Source: Colias croceus
Taxonomy: Eukaryota; Arthropoda; Insecta; Lepidoptera; Pieridae
Direction of reading: 5' to 3'
NCBI RefSeq assembly: GCF_905220415.1
Contig: NC_059537.1
Span: 1,240,001-1,304,000, forward strand
Length of the DNA: 64,000 bases
Below the pieces are notes generated by a model that saw only the letters and a list, made by a program, of their open reading frames with translations, did no database searches and had not been told where the DNA came from. The translations under genes and the position numbers were made by a program. Position 1 is the stretch's first letter. Each line of letters opens with the position of its first letter. Shown piece after piece: positions 46,181 to 58,281 of the stretch.

Positions 46181-46732
46181 AGATCTATTGGTGTCGTTGT
46201 TGAGATATATTCTTAACTTTTCAGTTGATACTTAGAGTTGGTTTCTTAAACATTCCATTATTTAACCAAAGAGTGTTTAGAACGTTGTTTTTACGTATTC
46301 TATCTCCTCGTCTGTTGCGTTGACTAAGGGCTATACCTGTCTTTTATTCTGGGATATAAAATTCAAAGGCAAACTAAAGTTTAATTAATATTAATTGAGT
46401 GTTTAAGTATTTGCAACTGTTTGCTATATAAGATTGGGAACATAGATAAGCCTGGAACCATAACTTATACAGTGGTAGGAGATCAATATCGTTTCAAAAT
46501 AATCAAGCAATATTAATTTTAGTAGCAACATGCAAGGTGTATGAGATTAAAATTGATTGAGAGATAAAAATAATGATTTTGTCTACGAATCACCTTTACG
46601 CATAGGCATTACTCAGACCCCTTTAAAGCCTTCTTTCGTAGGAAATCAAATTAATACAAAAATTAATACAAACTCAATCTCCAAAATAAACTCAAAACTT
46701 TTTCAGTACTAAATCTAAACGAACACAAGTAT

Positions 46733-47180
46733 GGTAAAAGTTTGCCGCGTCTACCCAGAACAAGAGAATCTCTATTATATTAACTGTAACTTTTTCCAAT
46801 ATTCAATTCATCAGAGTTAGAACTCATTGGCTGCTCATATAACTGGAGAACTCATAAAACTACTACGTTCTACTCCCATACATGAGTAGGATCACAATAT
46901 ACCAGATGCAGTACTGAAAGCTTGCTTGAAACGGGGGTGTTCATTCACCAACTTCCTGACTGAGTCGATAGGTGTACGTCCCTCATCATTGTAACATATT
47001 TCACAACACCTATCATATTATTATATGCAATTGGGAAGATACTTTCAATTGGAAGCTATTGCAGAGTTGGCGGACAGGGCGTGTCTTCATTTGAATGACA
47101 TATTATTATTATCAGAAAACATGAAGGATGTCTACATTTTGCAAACTTCGTTCATAAACAGATTTTTTGGATTCTGAATA
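46733..47180 (+). pseudogene. Possible degraded coding stretch, unrecognised
   Basis: Protein-like pieces broken by stops and frame changes: MVKVCRVYPEQENLYYINC, LAAHITGELIKLLRSTP, DAVLKACLKRGCSFTNFL and LEAIAELADRACLHLND. Composition is unlike the AT-rich surroundings. I do not recognise a family; it may be an old retrocopy or transposon fragment, or chance. Confidence 0.25.
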
Positions 47181-47645
47181 ATTGTAAGGACACTTTAAAA
47201 GATGTAAGGTTCAGGAAAAGCAGCCAATACTTAGAAAAACAAGTAATTCTGAATACTTACTGTCTCCAATAATTGTGAACGAATACCTAAAGGTAATTCT
47301 ACAATAGGAATAAACTTATGTATCTAGAATCTCTTAGATATAATATCCTCACGATTTGCATTAGATACGAGGTTGTAATTAAATAAAAATATATTCAACG
47401 CACTTTTGAAGCCTTGCTTGCAAATTCCAAGGTTTCGCCTTGAATCTACAGTAATGAGAACTTAATAGAAGGAAGAATTTTTAATTCTAATAATCGTACG
47501 TGAGCGAGGGAACCTGGTTTTTAAAAAGACCTTCATATTTTAATTTGAGTTATCATTAATCCCAATGGATTTTATCAAAATGTACTTAAATATTGCGATG
47601 TCTGTGTGATGATGATGTGTGTGTGAGTGCGGTGTACGTGTAATT

Positions 47646-47911
47646 AACCGACTTCAAAAAAATGGAGGAGGTTATCAATTCGGCCGGTATGTTCTTTTTT
47701 TATGTATGTACACCGATTACTCCGAGGTTTCTGAACCGATTTACGTGATTCTTTTTTTGTTCGATGCGGGATGGTGTCGAATTGGTCCCATAAAAAATTT
47801 ATTCAGATAGGCCCAGTAGTTTTTATTTTATGAGCATTTTTGTCTGTATTTGTAAATGTTGCAAGTGCAAGTTTGAAGTCGGTTGTTTTTAACGCAGTTA
47901 TCACTTGTTTT
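47646..47911 (+). repeat. AACCGACTTCAAA repeat
   Basis: Second copy of the repeat at 11637-11900, from AACCGACTTCAAAAAAATGG to TTTGAAGTCGGTTGTTTTTA, nearly identical but without the TA microsatellite. Confidence 0.75.
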
Positions 47912-48753
47912 GATTTCATATTTCTGCAATTTTCCTCATACCCTTCTGTAATATAAAAAACATGTACATATTTCTTTAAAACAGTTATAATTTTAGACAC
48001 TTAATAAATAAGGCATTATAGAGCAGAAGTGGTTTTTAATTGGAAATACGTCGGCTTCGGAATCTGATGGAATCCAACTGATAAAAACTCGTATTGACAC
48101 AATGCTTTGTAGTATATAGATTTAAAAATATTATATCCTTTGATAAACCTTAGTGAATTATTTTATATTTAATATTCTGTCTTTTTTGAAATGCGGTACA
48201 TTGCTTATGGCTTACATGCTTACCTACCAATAAGCTTACATATGGAAGCTCACTTAGCTTAGGTTAGCTAACAAATGTTTTTATTCAAAATATTGAATGA
48301 AATAACTTTGATTATTTTTTACGGCTTATTAAAAACTATATCTATTGAATTGATATTCAAAACTATTTTATATTTGGAGGATATAATATCATTCTAGAGA
48401 ATAAGTAAGAGTCTGTTAATATGTTTTTATTTAAGTCCTCTTATAAACCGTAATACCTAAGCTTCTTGACGCTTCTAGATATTTATAATTCTACGTATAA
48501 CATAGCGCCTGACTACCTACTATTACTACCTTTTACAGAAATTGTGAGAAAAAGAAGTTCTAATTAAGATGTTAACCATAAACGACTTTTTGCTGAAACT
48601 TTTATGTTCAAACTACGTATTTTATAGCTCAAGCCGTAATGATTCCACTGTTTAGAAGTTTCTATAGCTTTTTCTACCAATCCGACTTTACACTTTAGCT
48701 TCTTTAGGCTTAAAATTTTACAAACATAAAATATTATATACAGATTTAAAATA
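47912..48753. other. AT-rich intergenic DNA
   Basis: Nothing recognised. Confidence 0.5.
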
Positions 48754-49638
48754 TATATGTCGTGGTCATATCGTAGATTTGATCATTTCATGATATGAGT
48801 GGCCATTTCACGAAATGGTCGCATATCGTGAAATGGCCAACATAGTTTGATCAGATCGTTAAATCGTCAACGTTTCACGATTTGGTCATCCACATTTGGC
48901 CAGATCGTATAAAATATAAAGAGTCCATAAAATATTAAAAAATTTCAGAATAACTATATTCTAAAAACTTGTTTAATGTCATTTAAGTTAGTGCCGCGGC
49001 AACGGCCGGCGAATGCCAGAAGCGAATCGTTTTTGCAATAGAAAACAGTTAGGTTAGGTTAGGTTAGACTTTGATAAACAACGCACGAGCCGAGCGAGCA
49101 AAGCGAGCGTGCCGCGGCAGCGGCCGGCGAGTGCCAGAAGCGGATCGCTTTTTAAAAAACAAACAATTATAATAATATAGTAGACTTAGTTTCTTAAATT
49201 ATTTTATTTAAGTCGCATTTTTTCTTAAATACATATAAGATATCCACATTTTCCATAGTACTCGTACCTCTTCGTCGTAAATTCTTTGTTATGACTTTCT
49301 TCATAATATTGTTATTAAACGAATTATGAATTTTTTAACTGCGAATAATTTAATTTTCGCCAGCGGCCGCCATCTTATCACATAAACACAGAGCTTGCAG
49401 CGCCTCTACCAACGATTAATGTAACTATTTTACGATATGATCAAATAATTTTGATCATTTCATGAAAAAACCGTGCGTTAATTGGCCATATCGTGAAACG
49501 ATTTCTTATCATTGATCTGCCCAAGCCACATCATGATGTGGCCAAACTAAATTGGCCATTTCACGATATGCGACCATTTCGTGAAATGGCCACTCATATC
49601 ATGAAATGATCAAATCTACGATATGACCACGACATATA
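48754..49638. mobile_element. Inverted-repeat element with perfect 87-bp ends
   Basis: Positions 48754-48840 and 49552-49638 are exact reverse complements, starting TATATGTCGTGGTCATATCG. The arms contain GGCCATTTCACGAAATGG and CATTTCATGATATG, themselves near-palindromic. The 711-bp interior has no coding region but includes a TTAGG run (49049-49067) and a GAGC-rich block (49083-49128). TSD not clear. Confidence 0.85.
49049..49067 (+). repeat. Interstitial TTAGG run
   Basis: Nearly four tandem copies of TTAGG, the insect telomere unit, inside the 87-bp-TIR element. Confidence 0.8.
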
Positions 49639-51827
49639 CATATATGCTCCTAATCTATCGTAGTTTAATAATTAATTTGCTACTTTGTTCTAAAAATATG
49701 TCCAAGTGTAGGTTAACATTAAAGAAAACAAGTAAAGGTTAAAACCTTTTTTAATTGTTTTAATAAGAAAATATTATTATTATTGAAGAGATAAAAAAGG
49801 TTTTAAATTGTAGGTCAATAATACTTTTAATAATATACTTTATATAATATACTTATATATTAATATTTAATGTACACGTGTAGTGTGTAAAAATAATACT
49901 CAAACACATTTTAGTGGCAGCTGTAAAATTTTAATGTTCTGCGATGTGACTGAAAATATCTTTAGTGCTTATTTTATGAGAAACATCGTTTAAGACAATT
50001 ACCTACAAAATGTACGGTTTCGGCCATTGGTCCAATAATTGCAGATAAAGAGATTCTTTTTTACTTAAAAGTATATTTGAATAATTAAAAAAAGGGAATA
50101 ATTTTGGTCGAACTATATTTATTTTTCTCGTATCTATTCACTTTTAGACGTGACAACGTCTTATAAATTGGTTTGCCGGGTGACACTTCAAGAAACTGCG
50201 TTACGCTCCGCTCACGTTATGCGCTCACAATGAGAGCGAGTGAGAGGCACGCGTCCCTTCCACTCGGGCATGGTTAGCCCGCCTAAGAGCGAGAGAGACA
50301 GACATAAAAAGTCGATGTCACGTAAAAATTTCGCCCGTATACCGACTTTACAGGCAACCAATTTTTTTTTTCTATCATCAATATTCACCAAGCAAATAGC
50401 AATATATTATTTATTACTTGCATACTGAATACTATCCTTCAAAAAAAAAAGAAATCTTAAAAAAATTCCATTCAATCTAAAAAAGATTCAATAAAGATTG
50501 CGCCGTACAAATATTTACATCGCATTTTAATTGTACAGATTAATAAAATGGCAACACCAAGATCAAATGACATATTATATGAGCGAGCTAAGTGAGCGAG
50601 GGAAGAGCGGGAAGGCACCAATTACAGAAATGCGAACCCCCATTCCTGATTCAAAATGACGTACATCAAGTCTAAGAATCATAGAATTTAAACCCTATTC
50701 GCTTGCGATAACGATTGTTTTAGTTCGATGTTTAAATAGGATATGTGTCAAATTCCATGTGGTCTGGATTTGATATTTGCAATGGGTGCACCGACCCGGC
50801 GGCTGATCACGTAGGCACTGTTACGATTTATTTTGTTAGAAAAATCGGGAAGTACCGTGGCAATAATAATTAATAGATATGACGTCTGTTTTTACAGCTC
50901 TGGATATGCTCTATTTAGCTGATCTGAATTTTATTCTAAGTTATTAATTATTTCTAATGTAGGTATTATCCTAAAACACGCGGACACAAGTCCCATTAAC
51001 CAAATTCATTTATTAAAATCCATTTATTTATTCTTGAATAATATGAGGTGTAAGTAACGAACTGACTGTCATGAAAAGACACTTTATTGCTGTAAAAATA
51101 AAATAATAATAAAATGCATGAATAATGACATAAATAGCTCCATTATAACTTACAGCCTCAGCTAAGTTTAAAGTTAAGTTTAAGTCTTTTACACAAATTT
51201 ATGGTAAAAAAGCTTTATTAAGTTTGACTACTTAAAAATAAAAATAAAAGTCTACCTGAGGAGAACACGGGACTTTACTTACCGTGAGTCAGAGTAAGGT
51301 ACTAGGGGTTTTTATTTCAAGGATACCCGAGTTCAAACTTCAAAGCCTTTTTATAAATTCACAAGTTCTCTTATAAAATTAATGTGTGACTTAACTCTAG
51401 TTCTTATTTCGTTTTACGCATATGTTTCTGAATATTTGTATATTATTAAGAAAAACATAAAAATATACCGATATTTAATAAATTCAAAAAGTAAATAAAA
51501 TAATTATATTTATCTGTGTTATTAATTTTCGCGCAAGATCCTCAAGATTTGATACATTTATGTCATTTATCGTATCGTGAGAAAGTAGTAAAATACCTTA
51601 AAATACCTATATATTTTGTGCACACGTTACAATTAATTACGAATATTATTTGCATAAATTTCAAAAAGTGAAGTCGAATCGCGTATTACTAAAATGGTAA
51701 AAATATTTATATAAGTAGGTAATACAAATAAATAACCCTGGAGTTGATTGTTTTAGAATGAGTACCTACTAGATTTTGATTATCCATACTAATGCTAATG
51801 AGAATACTAAATACATCACAACATAGT
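49639..51827. other. Intergenic DNA, no gene recognised
   Basis: AT-rich, with GC-richer patches at 50195-50345 and 50580-50640. No convincing coding region or repeat boundary. Confidence 0.45.
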
Positions 51828-51983
51828 ATAAAACAAAGTCGCTTTCTCTGTCCCAATGTCCATTTGTATGCTTAAATTTTTAAAACTACGCAACGGATTT
51901 TTTTTGATAGAGTGATTTAAGAGGAAGATTTTCGTATATTAGGTTTTAGACAAAGCGGGCGAAGCCGCGGGCGGTAAGCTAGT
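51828..51983 (-). repeat. CTAGCTTACCGCCCGCGG-family repeat, reverse copy
   Basis: Ends AAGCGGGCGAAGCCGCGGG / GGTAAGCTAG; inverse of the copy at 255-442. Confidence 0.75.
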
Positions 51984-52246
51984 TGTTTATATTCAGATTG
52001 TTTGTAGGGCGTTATCTTTGGATGCACTGATCCGCTCATGAAATATTTCACGAAAGCTTAATTAAAAGTTATATAATATATTTTCCATCTAGTAAGTATG
52101 TAGATAAGCGTAGTTACTATTTTGGTATCAGAAGTAATTCGTGTCATTTTGTATGCAATAGAAAAAAAACAATATTACCCACACTTCATTCGGGTTAATG
52201 TACATACTTATAGATTAGAGAGTCACATCCAAAAATATAAATAAAA

Positions 52247-52531
52247 TTGGTCAAGTGCGATTTGCGACACTAACTCATACAAATATGCAAAAGAGCAAGT
52301 GCAACAAAAATTGACCGAGCCAACCGTTGCTCAACCATAATTATTTTGTATTAATTATTATTATTTGTTACTTGATATCGTGGCAACATAAACGTCTCTG
52401 AAAATGCCAGCTGTCTAATTAATTATCATGGTTCATGAAACACAGCCTGGCGATATGGGGACGGCCGACGGAGGGACAATCAGACAGACGCAGGAGTTCT
52501 GTTTTTTACCCTTTACTACGGAACCCTAAAA
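52247..52531 (+). repeat. Degenerate CAAGTGCGA...ACGGAACCC repeat
   Basis: GGTCAAGTGCGATTTGCG at the left and TTTACTACGGAACCCTAA at the right, with a short ACAGACG stretch; a decayed member of the CCGGCCAAGTGCGAGTC family. Confidence 0.45.
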
Positions 52532-53270
52532 ATCAAAAACACTATGATACAATATCGCGAATGCAATGGTCATTTGTTATAAGTAAATTCATGAATCATT
52601 TGGCCAATATCTCATCATGATTACAAACCTTTATCATTGAGTTAATATGTCTTGTTTGTAGAAAACTTTGCCAATATTTCACGGAAACTAAAATGAGATT
52701 TAAAAACAGGAAAATTCAACATTTTTTTTTGTTTTCTTGTAGGCATTTCTTGTACGCGCCTAAATTATTTTACAATCTATGAAAGAAAAAAAAGTGCGGC
52801 TATGAGGTAGGTACCTTGTTTGTTAGAAATCGCTTGTATATGAGTGTGTATGAAACTTAGGTATGAAATATATGACTCACATGATATTTTACATAGAGTT
52901 AATTATTTGTTGCTTCAAAATTAGGTAGGTACTACTAAATTTAAAAATTTGAAGTTAATCCCTCAGCCCCCGGAATCACAGACACAATAGAAAATCTATT
53001 GTGTCGTGGCCCGATCGGGCCGCTCGGTGGTCAAAAATACTACATGAAAATACAGCCAGTAATTACTAATTAACCTGCGATATACACGTATATGTATATT
53101 CCATTAACTTTCGTAATAAGCTTGCTAAATAATATTATAAAATCATTGAATACAGTATCTAAAAGGTTAACTCGTTCATTTATGAAGCCTTAGAGGACCA
53201 ATTTAAATAAACATCTCTGTACGCTTCTGCATTCCTTTTTCGTATAGTTTTGTTCGCTTTTTAATATACT
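52532..53270. other. Intergenic DNA with one small hairpin
   Basis: Only a hairpin GACACAATAG / CTATTGTGTC (52980-53004) followed by the palindrome GGCCCGATCGGGCC stands out. Confidence 0.4.
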
Positions 53271-53490
53271 AGCTTTCCGCTCGCGACTTCGCTCGTACTT
53301 CTTTTATATTAGTTTTTGCCACACAGTCATACATTTTAATTTTTACCATTGCTCTTTTCCTTCGACCTTCACTCATGTAAAAGCCTACGTCCTGTCTCAA
53401 GTCAATATCTCTTTTCGAATTATCATCAAAATTAGTTCAGTAGTTAAACTTTACAAACAGACAGACTTACTTCTTATTTATGGTATAAGT
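53271..53490 (+). repeat. CTAGCTTTCCGCTCGCG-family repeat
   Basis: CTAGCTTTCCGCTCGCGACT, AGTTCAGTAGTTAAAC, AACAGACAGACTTAC; a diverged copy. Confidence 0.65.
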
Positions 53491-54054
53491 AAACATTTAT
53501 TATTCCATTGACAATCGGATATTAATTATAGTGTCATAATGACATATTTGTGAGCTTTTATGTCGAAGTGTGCGTGTACCACAGACTGCAATTATGTTTC
53601 GTAATGCCAAAACAGGTTGAAGTTATTTATACTACCTGTGGGGATCTCAAAAATCGAAGATTTACGATACTGTTTAACTTGAATTCGAATATTTACACCC
53701 AATCAGTAAGATAAAATTGATTTACAGGTACCTACGTAATTAACATTGCAAGGTATTTTTCCTTTTTAAAAATTAAATGTAATTTTAATAAGAAATGAAA
53801 TCTACCTAGCATGGTTTATATAATAGATATATAAACTTAATGTATCAAAATTAATACTAAATACTAGCAACACTGAAAATATTGAAGGTGCTGTGGAAGG
53901 TGCTTTTCCGATTTTTAACGCTTTGCCCCACAATCTAAAACACAAAAGCATGAAGAACGAAATGAATATTCGAATTCAGATTGTAACTCTACAAGTCTAC
54001 AATTGCTCTACAATGAACATAATATTATGTTTGTCTATAATTTTTAAACATCTT
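53491..54054. other. AT-rich intergenic DNA
   Basis: Nothing recognised. Confidence 0.45.
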
Positions 54055-54200
54055 TCTATCGCGGGCCTTGAGCGCGGGGACCGAATCGAGATATTCCGTA
54101 ACGAAAAAACCTCACGCTCCGCACTCCGACGGGCGGAGGTGTGGCTTGAAGGCATAGCATGCAATAGCATTACCGCGGCAGTCCCCGAGTGCCACACGTC
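54055..54200 (-). repeat. SINE-like GACGTGTGGCACTCGGGG repeat, short form
   Basis: Reverse copy of 6954-7116 with the same internal junction. The plus-strand reading frame across it is not a gene. Confidence 0.7.
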
Positions 54201-55480
54201 GTTTTTAAATTATATCAAGTATCTGCAGATAAAATTTATTCTGTAATGTTTATGTTTCGTTTGTCTACTCATAAGATGAGCAGATTAACATTTATCCATC
54301 TAATATTATGTTGTTATTTGAATAACTAGTTACAATACTCTAAAGTGCAAATATTGTTTGCAGTACTGAATAGATTTCTTAGTTCAGTTACCTTGTAACT
54401 TATTCAGAGGTAAATAAACACACTTACGTCTAGGCTAACTACTTAGTACTAAGCGTTGTAAACATGACCTAATTGTTCAAAGCCTCACTGTTATAACACA
54501 ATAACATCCCGTATTTGCTTCACTTTGATTACTGTGAAAAAACCTTAGGCTTTTTATTTGCGCTATAAATCTGTCTTTGGTTCTGTCCAGTCGTCGAGTC
54601 TAGTCTTGTCGTTGCGTACGGATATATTCGCACGGTATCCTGGTCAAAGTTAGGGTTACTGATGTAGTAATCTAGATTAAAATGTGTTTCTGTACCAAAT
54701 TTGATATAATTTTTGATATAAAGTGCTTTGCGTGAAATAGTAGTCTCTTTTATTCATGGTTGACATTTGTTTAGCTACAAAGGGTTGCTTTCAAAGGTTT
54801 TATGTCAAGAATGCGTGTTCCTAGCAACTTTCTCGCCCATCATCATCAACTATATTGATCAACTGTTATTCAAGATATGTTTACCATAAATATGAGCTTT
54901 AACAAACATCTATCCTAATAAACTTTTATGTTTATTCCTAGGATTAGTAGGAATTCTAATCAGAAAACAAGTCATGTACTCTGTAAACGACTTTGGCATA
55001 AAAAGGGATATTTTACAAGGTACTTATGTGATAATTGAATGCAGTACATTATCTTTCCCTCACTTAAAATAATAAGAAACGATAATCACGTAACGTCGTA
55101 CAAAAAGAAATTATATTTTGGTACATTTCGTTGATTTCGACGCCGAAATTGGAGCTGTTCGAACCTGATTTATATTTTCACAAATACCTTTAATTTTAAA
55201 CTTTCTTATCATGATTGTAGAAGTCAAAGCCACAGTATTACAATATTATATGGTAATACTGTGTCAAAGCCTTGTTAATGTACTGTAACTAAGTATGAAG
55301 GGAAATATTTTTATTACCTATACCTACGCTAAAACTTCGTCCAATTTTTATGAAATTTGAATAATCTTTATTCAAATTTCATAAAAATTGTTTGTCAACT
55401 TACGAAAAGACAATGTTGTGAATGAAATAGGCTATGGAAAACTTTATAGCTGATACAGGCAGCGGGAGAAGTTACTGTTC
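54201..55480. other. AT-rich intergenic DNA
   Basis: Nothing recognised apart from a small inverted pair ACAGTATTACAATATTATAT / GGTAATACTGT near 55231-55262. Confidence 0.45.
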
Positions 55481-55600
55481 ATCACCATCATCTTCATCAT
55501 CAGCACATATACGTTCCCACTGCTGGGACACGGGCCTCATGAGTCATAAGGATATGGGCCATAATCCACCACGCTGGCCAACTGCGAGTGGCAGATGTCA
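55481..55600 (+). repeat. CATCATCAT-tailed retroposon fragment
   Basis: ATCACCATCATCTTCATCAT, TTCCCACTGCTGGGACACGG, CCACCACGCTGGCCAACTGC; same family as 3795-3880 and longer. Confidence 0.65.
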
Positions 55601-56111
55601 TACGTCGTCGAACTTTTGTTCGTATTTAACTTCACTGTTTCGAGTAGTTGTGATGTTATTGTACTAATCTTATAAATTCGGATTTGATCAAATTATTCTG
55701 TTCAATGCAACATAAGTATACGCTTAAGTATTTATTTATTGATCCAAATATATCTATGACAAAGGAAGTTTTCCAAGAGTCAAACACGTGTAGAGTATTT
55801 ATTATCTATGATTCGCCTAACCTTATCTCTTTTGGGGTGTGACACACAATAGATGAGATAAAGCGGTGTTGTTTCATAAATTTACTTCAATATATCTAAT
55901 AAAATTAAAGTGTTTACCTATCTGAAGTGATTTTAAAACTGAACTGATTTGATAGGACTTTCAAGGGAATTTAGAGGAGGTTCTAGAGTTGACGTAATCT
56001 GTGTAGAAAACAAAGTTAGGGAAAAATAAAAAATGACAAAACCTAAAGGCTAATCATAGTACCTACCTAGATAAGTAAAATAAAATGTTAATAATTGTTT
56101 TTGTATAAATT

Positions 56112-56546
56112 ATCCCACCAAAAACATTTTCATGTAAAATGTTGCCAAGACGAGCCCATACGACTCGCACTGTCAAAAAGTTATCAGATCTCATGTAGAG
56201 CCAAGCTTCTAACACTACACGCCCTAACTCTACAAGGCCTAACTTCACAAACTCTACACCTTAGTCAAAATATGTGGCTTGGCCATTTCGCTACATTCAC
56301 ATCGGCGTAAGGTGAAAAATTAATTCACTGTTCATAACTTTTGTGTTATACAATAGTTCTTGTAGTAACGAACGGCCAAGCCACATATTTTGACTAAGGT
56401 GTAGAGTTTGTGAAGTTAGGCCTTGTAGAGTTAGGGCGTGTAGTGTTAGAAGCTTGGCTCTACATGAGATCTGATAACTTTTTGACAGTGCGAGTCGTAT
56501 GGGCTCGTCTTGGCAACATTTTACATGAAAATGTTTTTGGTGGGAT
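56112..56546. mobile_element. Perfect 173-bp inverted repeat with 89-bp spacer
   Basis: 56112-56284 and 56374-56546 are exact reverse complements, beginning ATCCCACCAAAAACATTTTC. The arms give the same peptide in opposite frames, which is a by-product of the palindrome. The 89-bp spacer is single-copy here. Either a very recent foldback element or a hairpin RNA locus. Confidence 0.85.
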
Positions 56547-57368
56547 TTCATTTCTTTTTGTAAGTTGTTTGTAACAAAATTTTGTATGTCGATTAAACTT
56601 TTAATTTTTTTTTAACAAACATATATATATCTAGGGGAACCAAGTTTTAGATTATTAGATTAGACCTCTAGCGTCATCAAAATTTAATTTAAAATTACAG
56701 GTCTCATACAATCTCCCATCCCCTAGTTTAAGGGGATGGGGGATGAAAGTTACAAGTTTTATAATTTTTTTGTTGTTTGTGTGCTAATACTAGCTTACAT
56801 ACAAAATTTCAGCTTTCTAGGACATTAGGAAATACCATAAGAATTTTGATGATCATCAGTGAGTCAGTGACGAAATTAGCGTTTTTTAGATATAAATAAA
56901 ATCTGAAGTATAAAAGCTAATGTCATTAAAACTTATTAAGTTCAATAAGTCCGCTATTGACAATATATCCCGAAAATTTTGTTGATCTAGCATAATCCAA
57001 ACCCAAGTTATGAGGGTTCAAAAAAACGTCGAAGCGCTTCGAGAAAAGGTAGGTAGTGCCCGTCGCTTGTTCGCTTGGCTCGTCTTGGCGGGGGCACTAC
57101 CGTGCCCCCAGATCAAGCTTTGAGTAGAGCTATAGAGCTTTGACTCTATATGAACTATATTCTCCCAACAGCGTTAAAATTACTAGGAAAGATAATATAT
57201 AAATAATAATAAAAACCAGAATAATATTGAAACTGTATTAATTAAAGAATGGTTATCTTATGGGAAGTGATCCTTACGCCCGAACCAAAGAATAACTCCT
57301 GAAGATACAAACTTCATAATTATTTTGAAACCAATAAAAAATAACTAAGTTAGTAACTGTCAATGATT
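56547..57368. other. Intergenic DNA
   Basis: No gene. A GC-rich patch at 57050-57110 includes the inverse of GAGCCAAGCGAACAAGCGA, related to the Helitron minisatellite core, next to a GGGGGCAC hairpin. Confidence 0.4.
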
Positions 57369-57547
57369 TTTAAAGTGAAACTTTTATTACATCGTCTCAA
57401 ACTTTTTGGTCTGTGTAGCGCATGTCGCGTGACTCACGATACGTACGATAATTATCGTACATATACGATAATTTTTAGTTAAATGTCTATAGTGTGAAAA
57501 AAAGTTTCACTTTTACCGTGGTTTCATAAAACCACACAACATTTTTT
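57369..57547 (-). repeat. MITE-like repeat with GTGAAACTTTT inverted ends
   Basis: Reverse copy of 2968-3148, ending CCACACAACATTTTTT. Confidence 0.75.
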
Positions 57548-57552
57548 ATCAT

Positions 57553-58281
57553 AATAGGCATGACGACAGTATCCATAAATGATCGTATTAGTGTTTTTAG
57601 GGGAAAATGTATAATAAATAAATTAAATATAGTGACTTAAAAATCTTAAAAACATTAAGATTAATGAGATTATCAATAACATAAAACATTGAAATTCTGC
57701 AGTTGGCCATTTTGACTAAAACACGCGTGACGTCACGATTAAGTAAACAACTCACGTCAGATATATTTTGTTGTTATGAATATGTTGAGAATACGCATTT
57801 TTATTTATTTTCTATTGTTCCACGTATGCTTTATCGACTCAGAACAGAAATATAATTGCGAATTCACGAATACGTGGTTTCGTGGTTCTCCGCGCCAACT
57901 TTATACAATCATTTCTTATTATTTTCTCGCTTGAAATAATTACTAACACATTTTTGAGCATTATTCTTATGTGGATTCACACTGCAATACTGCACACCAC
58001 TTATAAACTTTGAAATTCGTTTCTATAACACATATTACATAAATATTTTTTTAATTTTCTTCGCAATGCGTACAAATAATTACGTATTTACTAAAGAGTG
58101 ACGTCACGCTTACGCCATGACACCTGCGAGCTGTTTTGGCACAGTTTATAAATATTTTATGAAAAATGGCTTTTATCTTCGTTAAATTTAAGTATATTAT
58201 CGAAATATAGGGTTTTTCTTGTATAGTAAACGTATACACACATTATGGAAGAGGATTTCAAAATCTTTCGTCATGCCTATT
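57553..58281. mobile_element. Candidate element with AATAGGCATGACGA inverted ends
   Basis: AATAGGCATGACGA at 57553-57566 is perfectly inverted at 58268-58281. No coding region; TSD not clear. Could be chance, but 14 exact bases 0.7 kb apart is suggestive. Confidence 0.4.

Noticed and set aside
53893..54246. 117-codon frame
   Set aside because: Its recognisable half is the SINE-like repeat 54055-54200 read backwards.
56095..56551. Two opposing frames with the same peptide (KCCQDEPIRLALSKSYQISC)
   Set aside because: A necessary result of the perfect inverted repeat, not paired genes.
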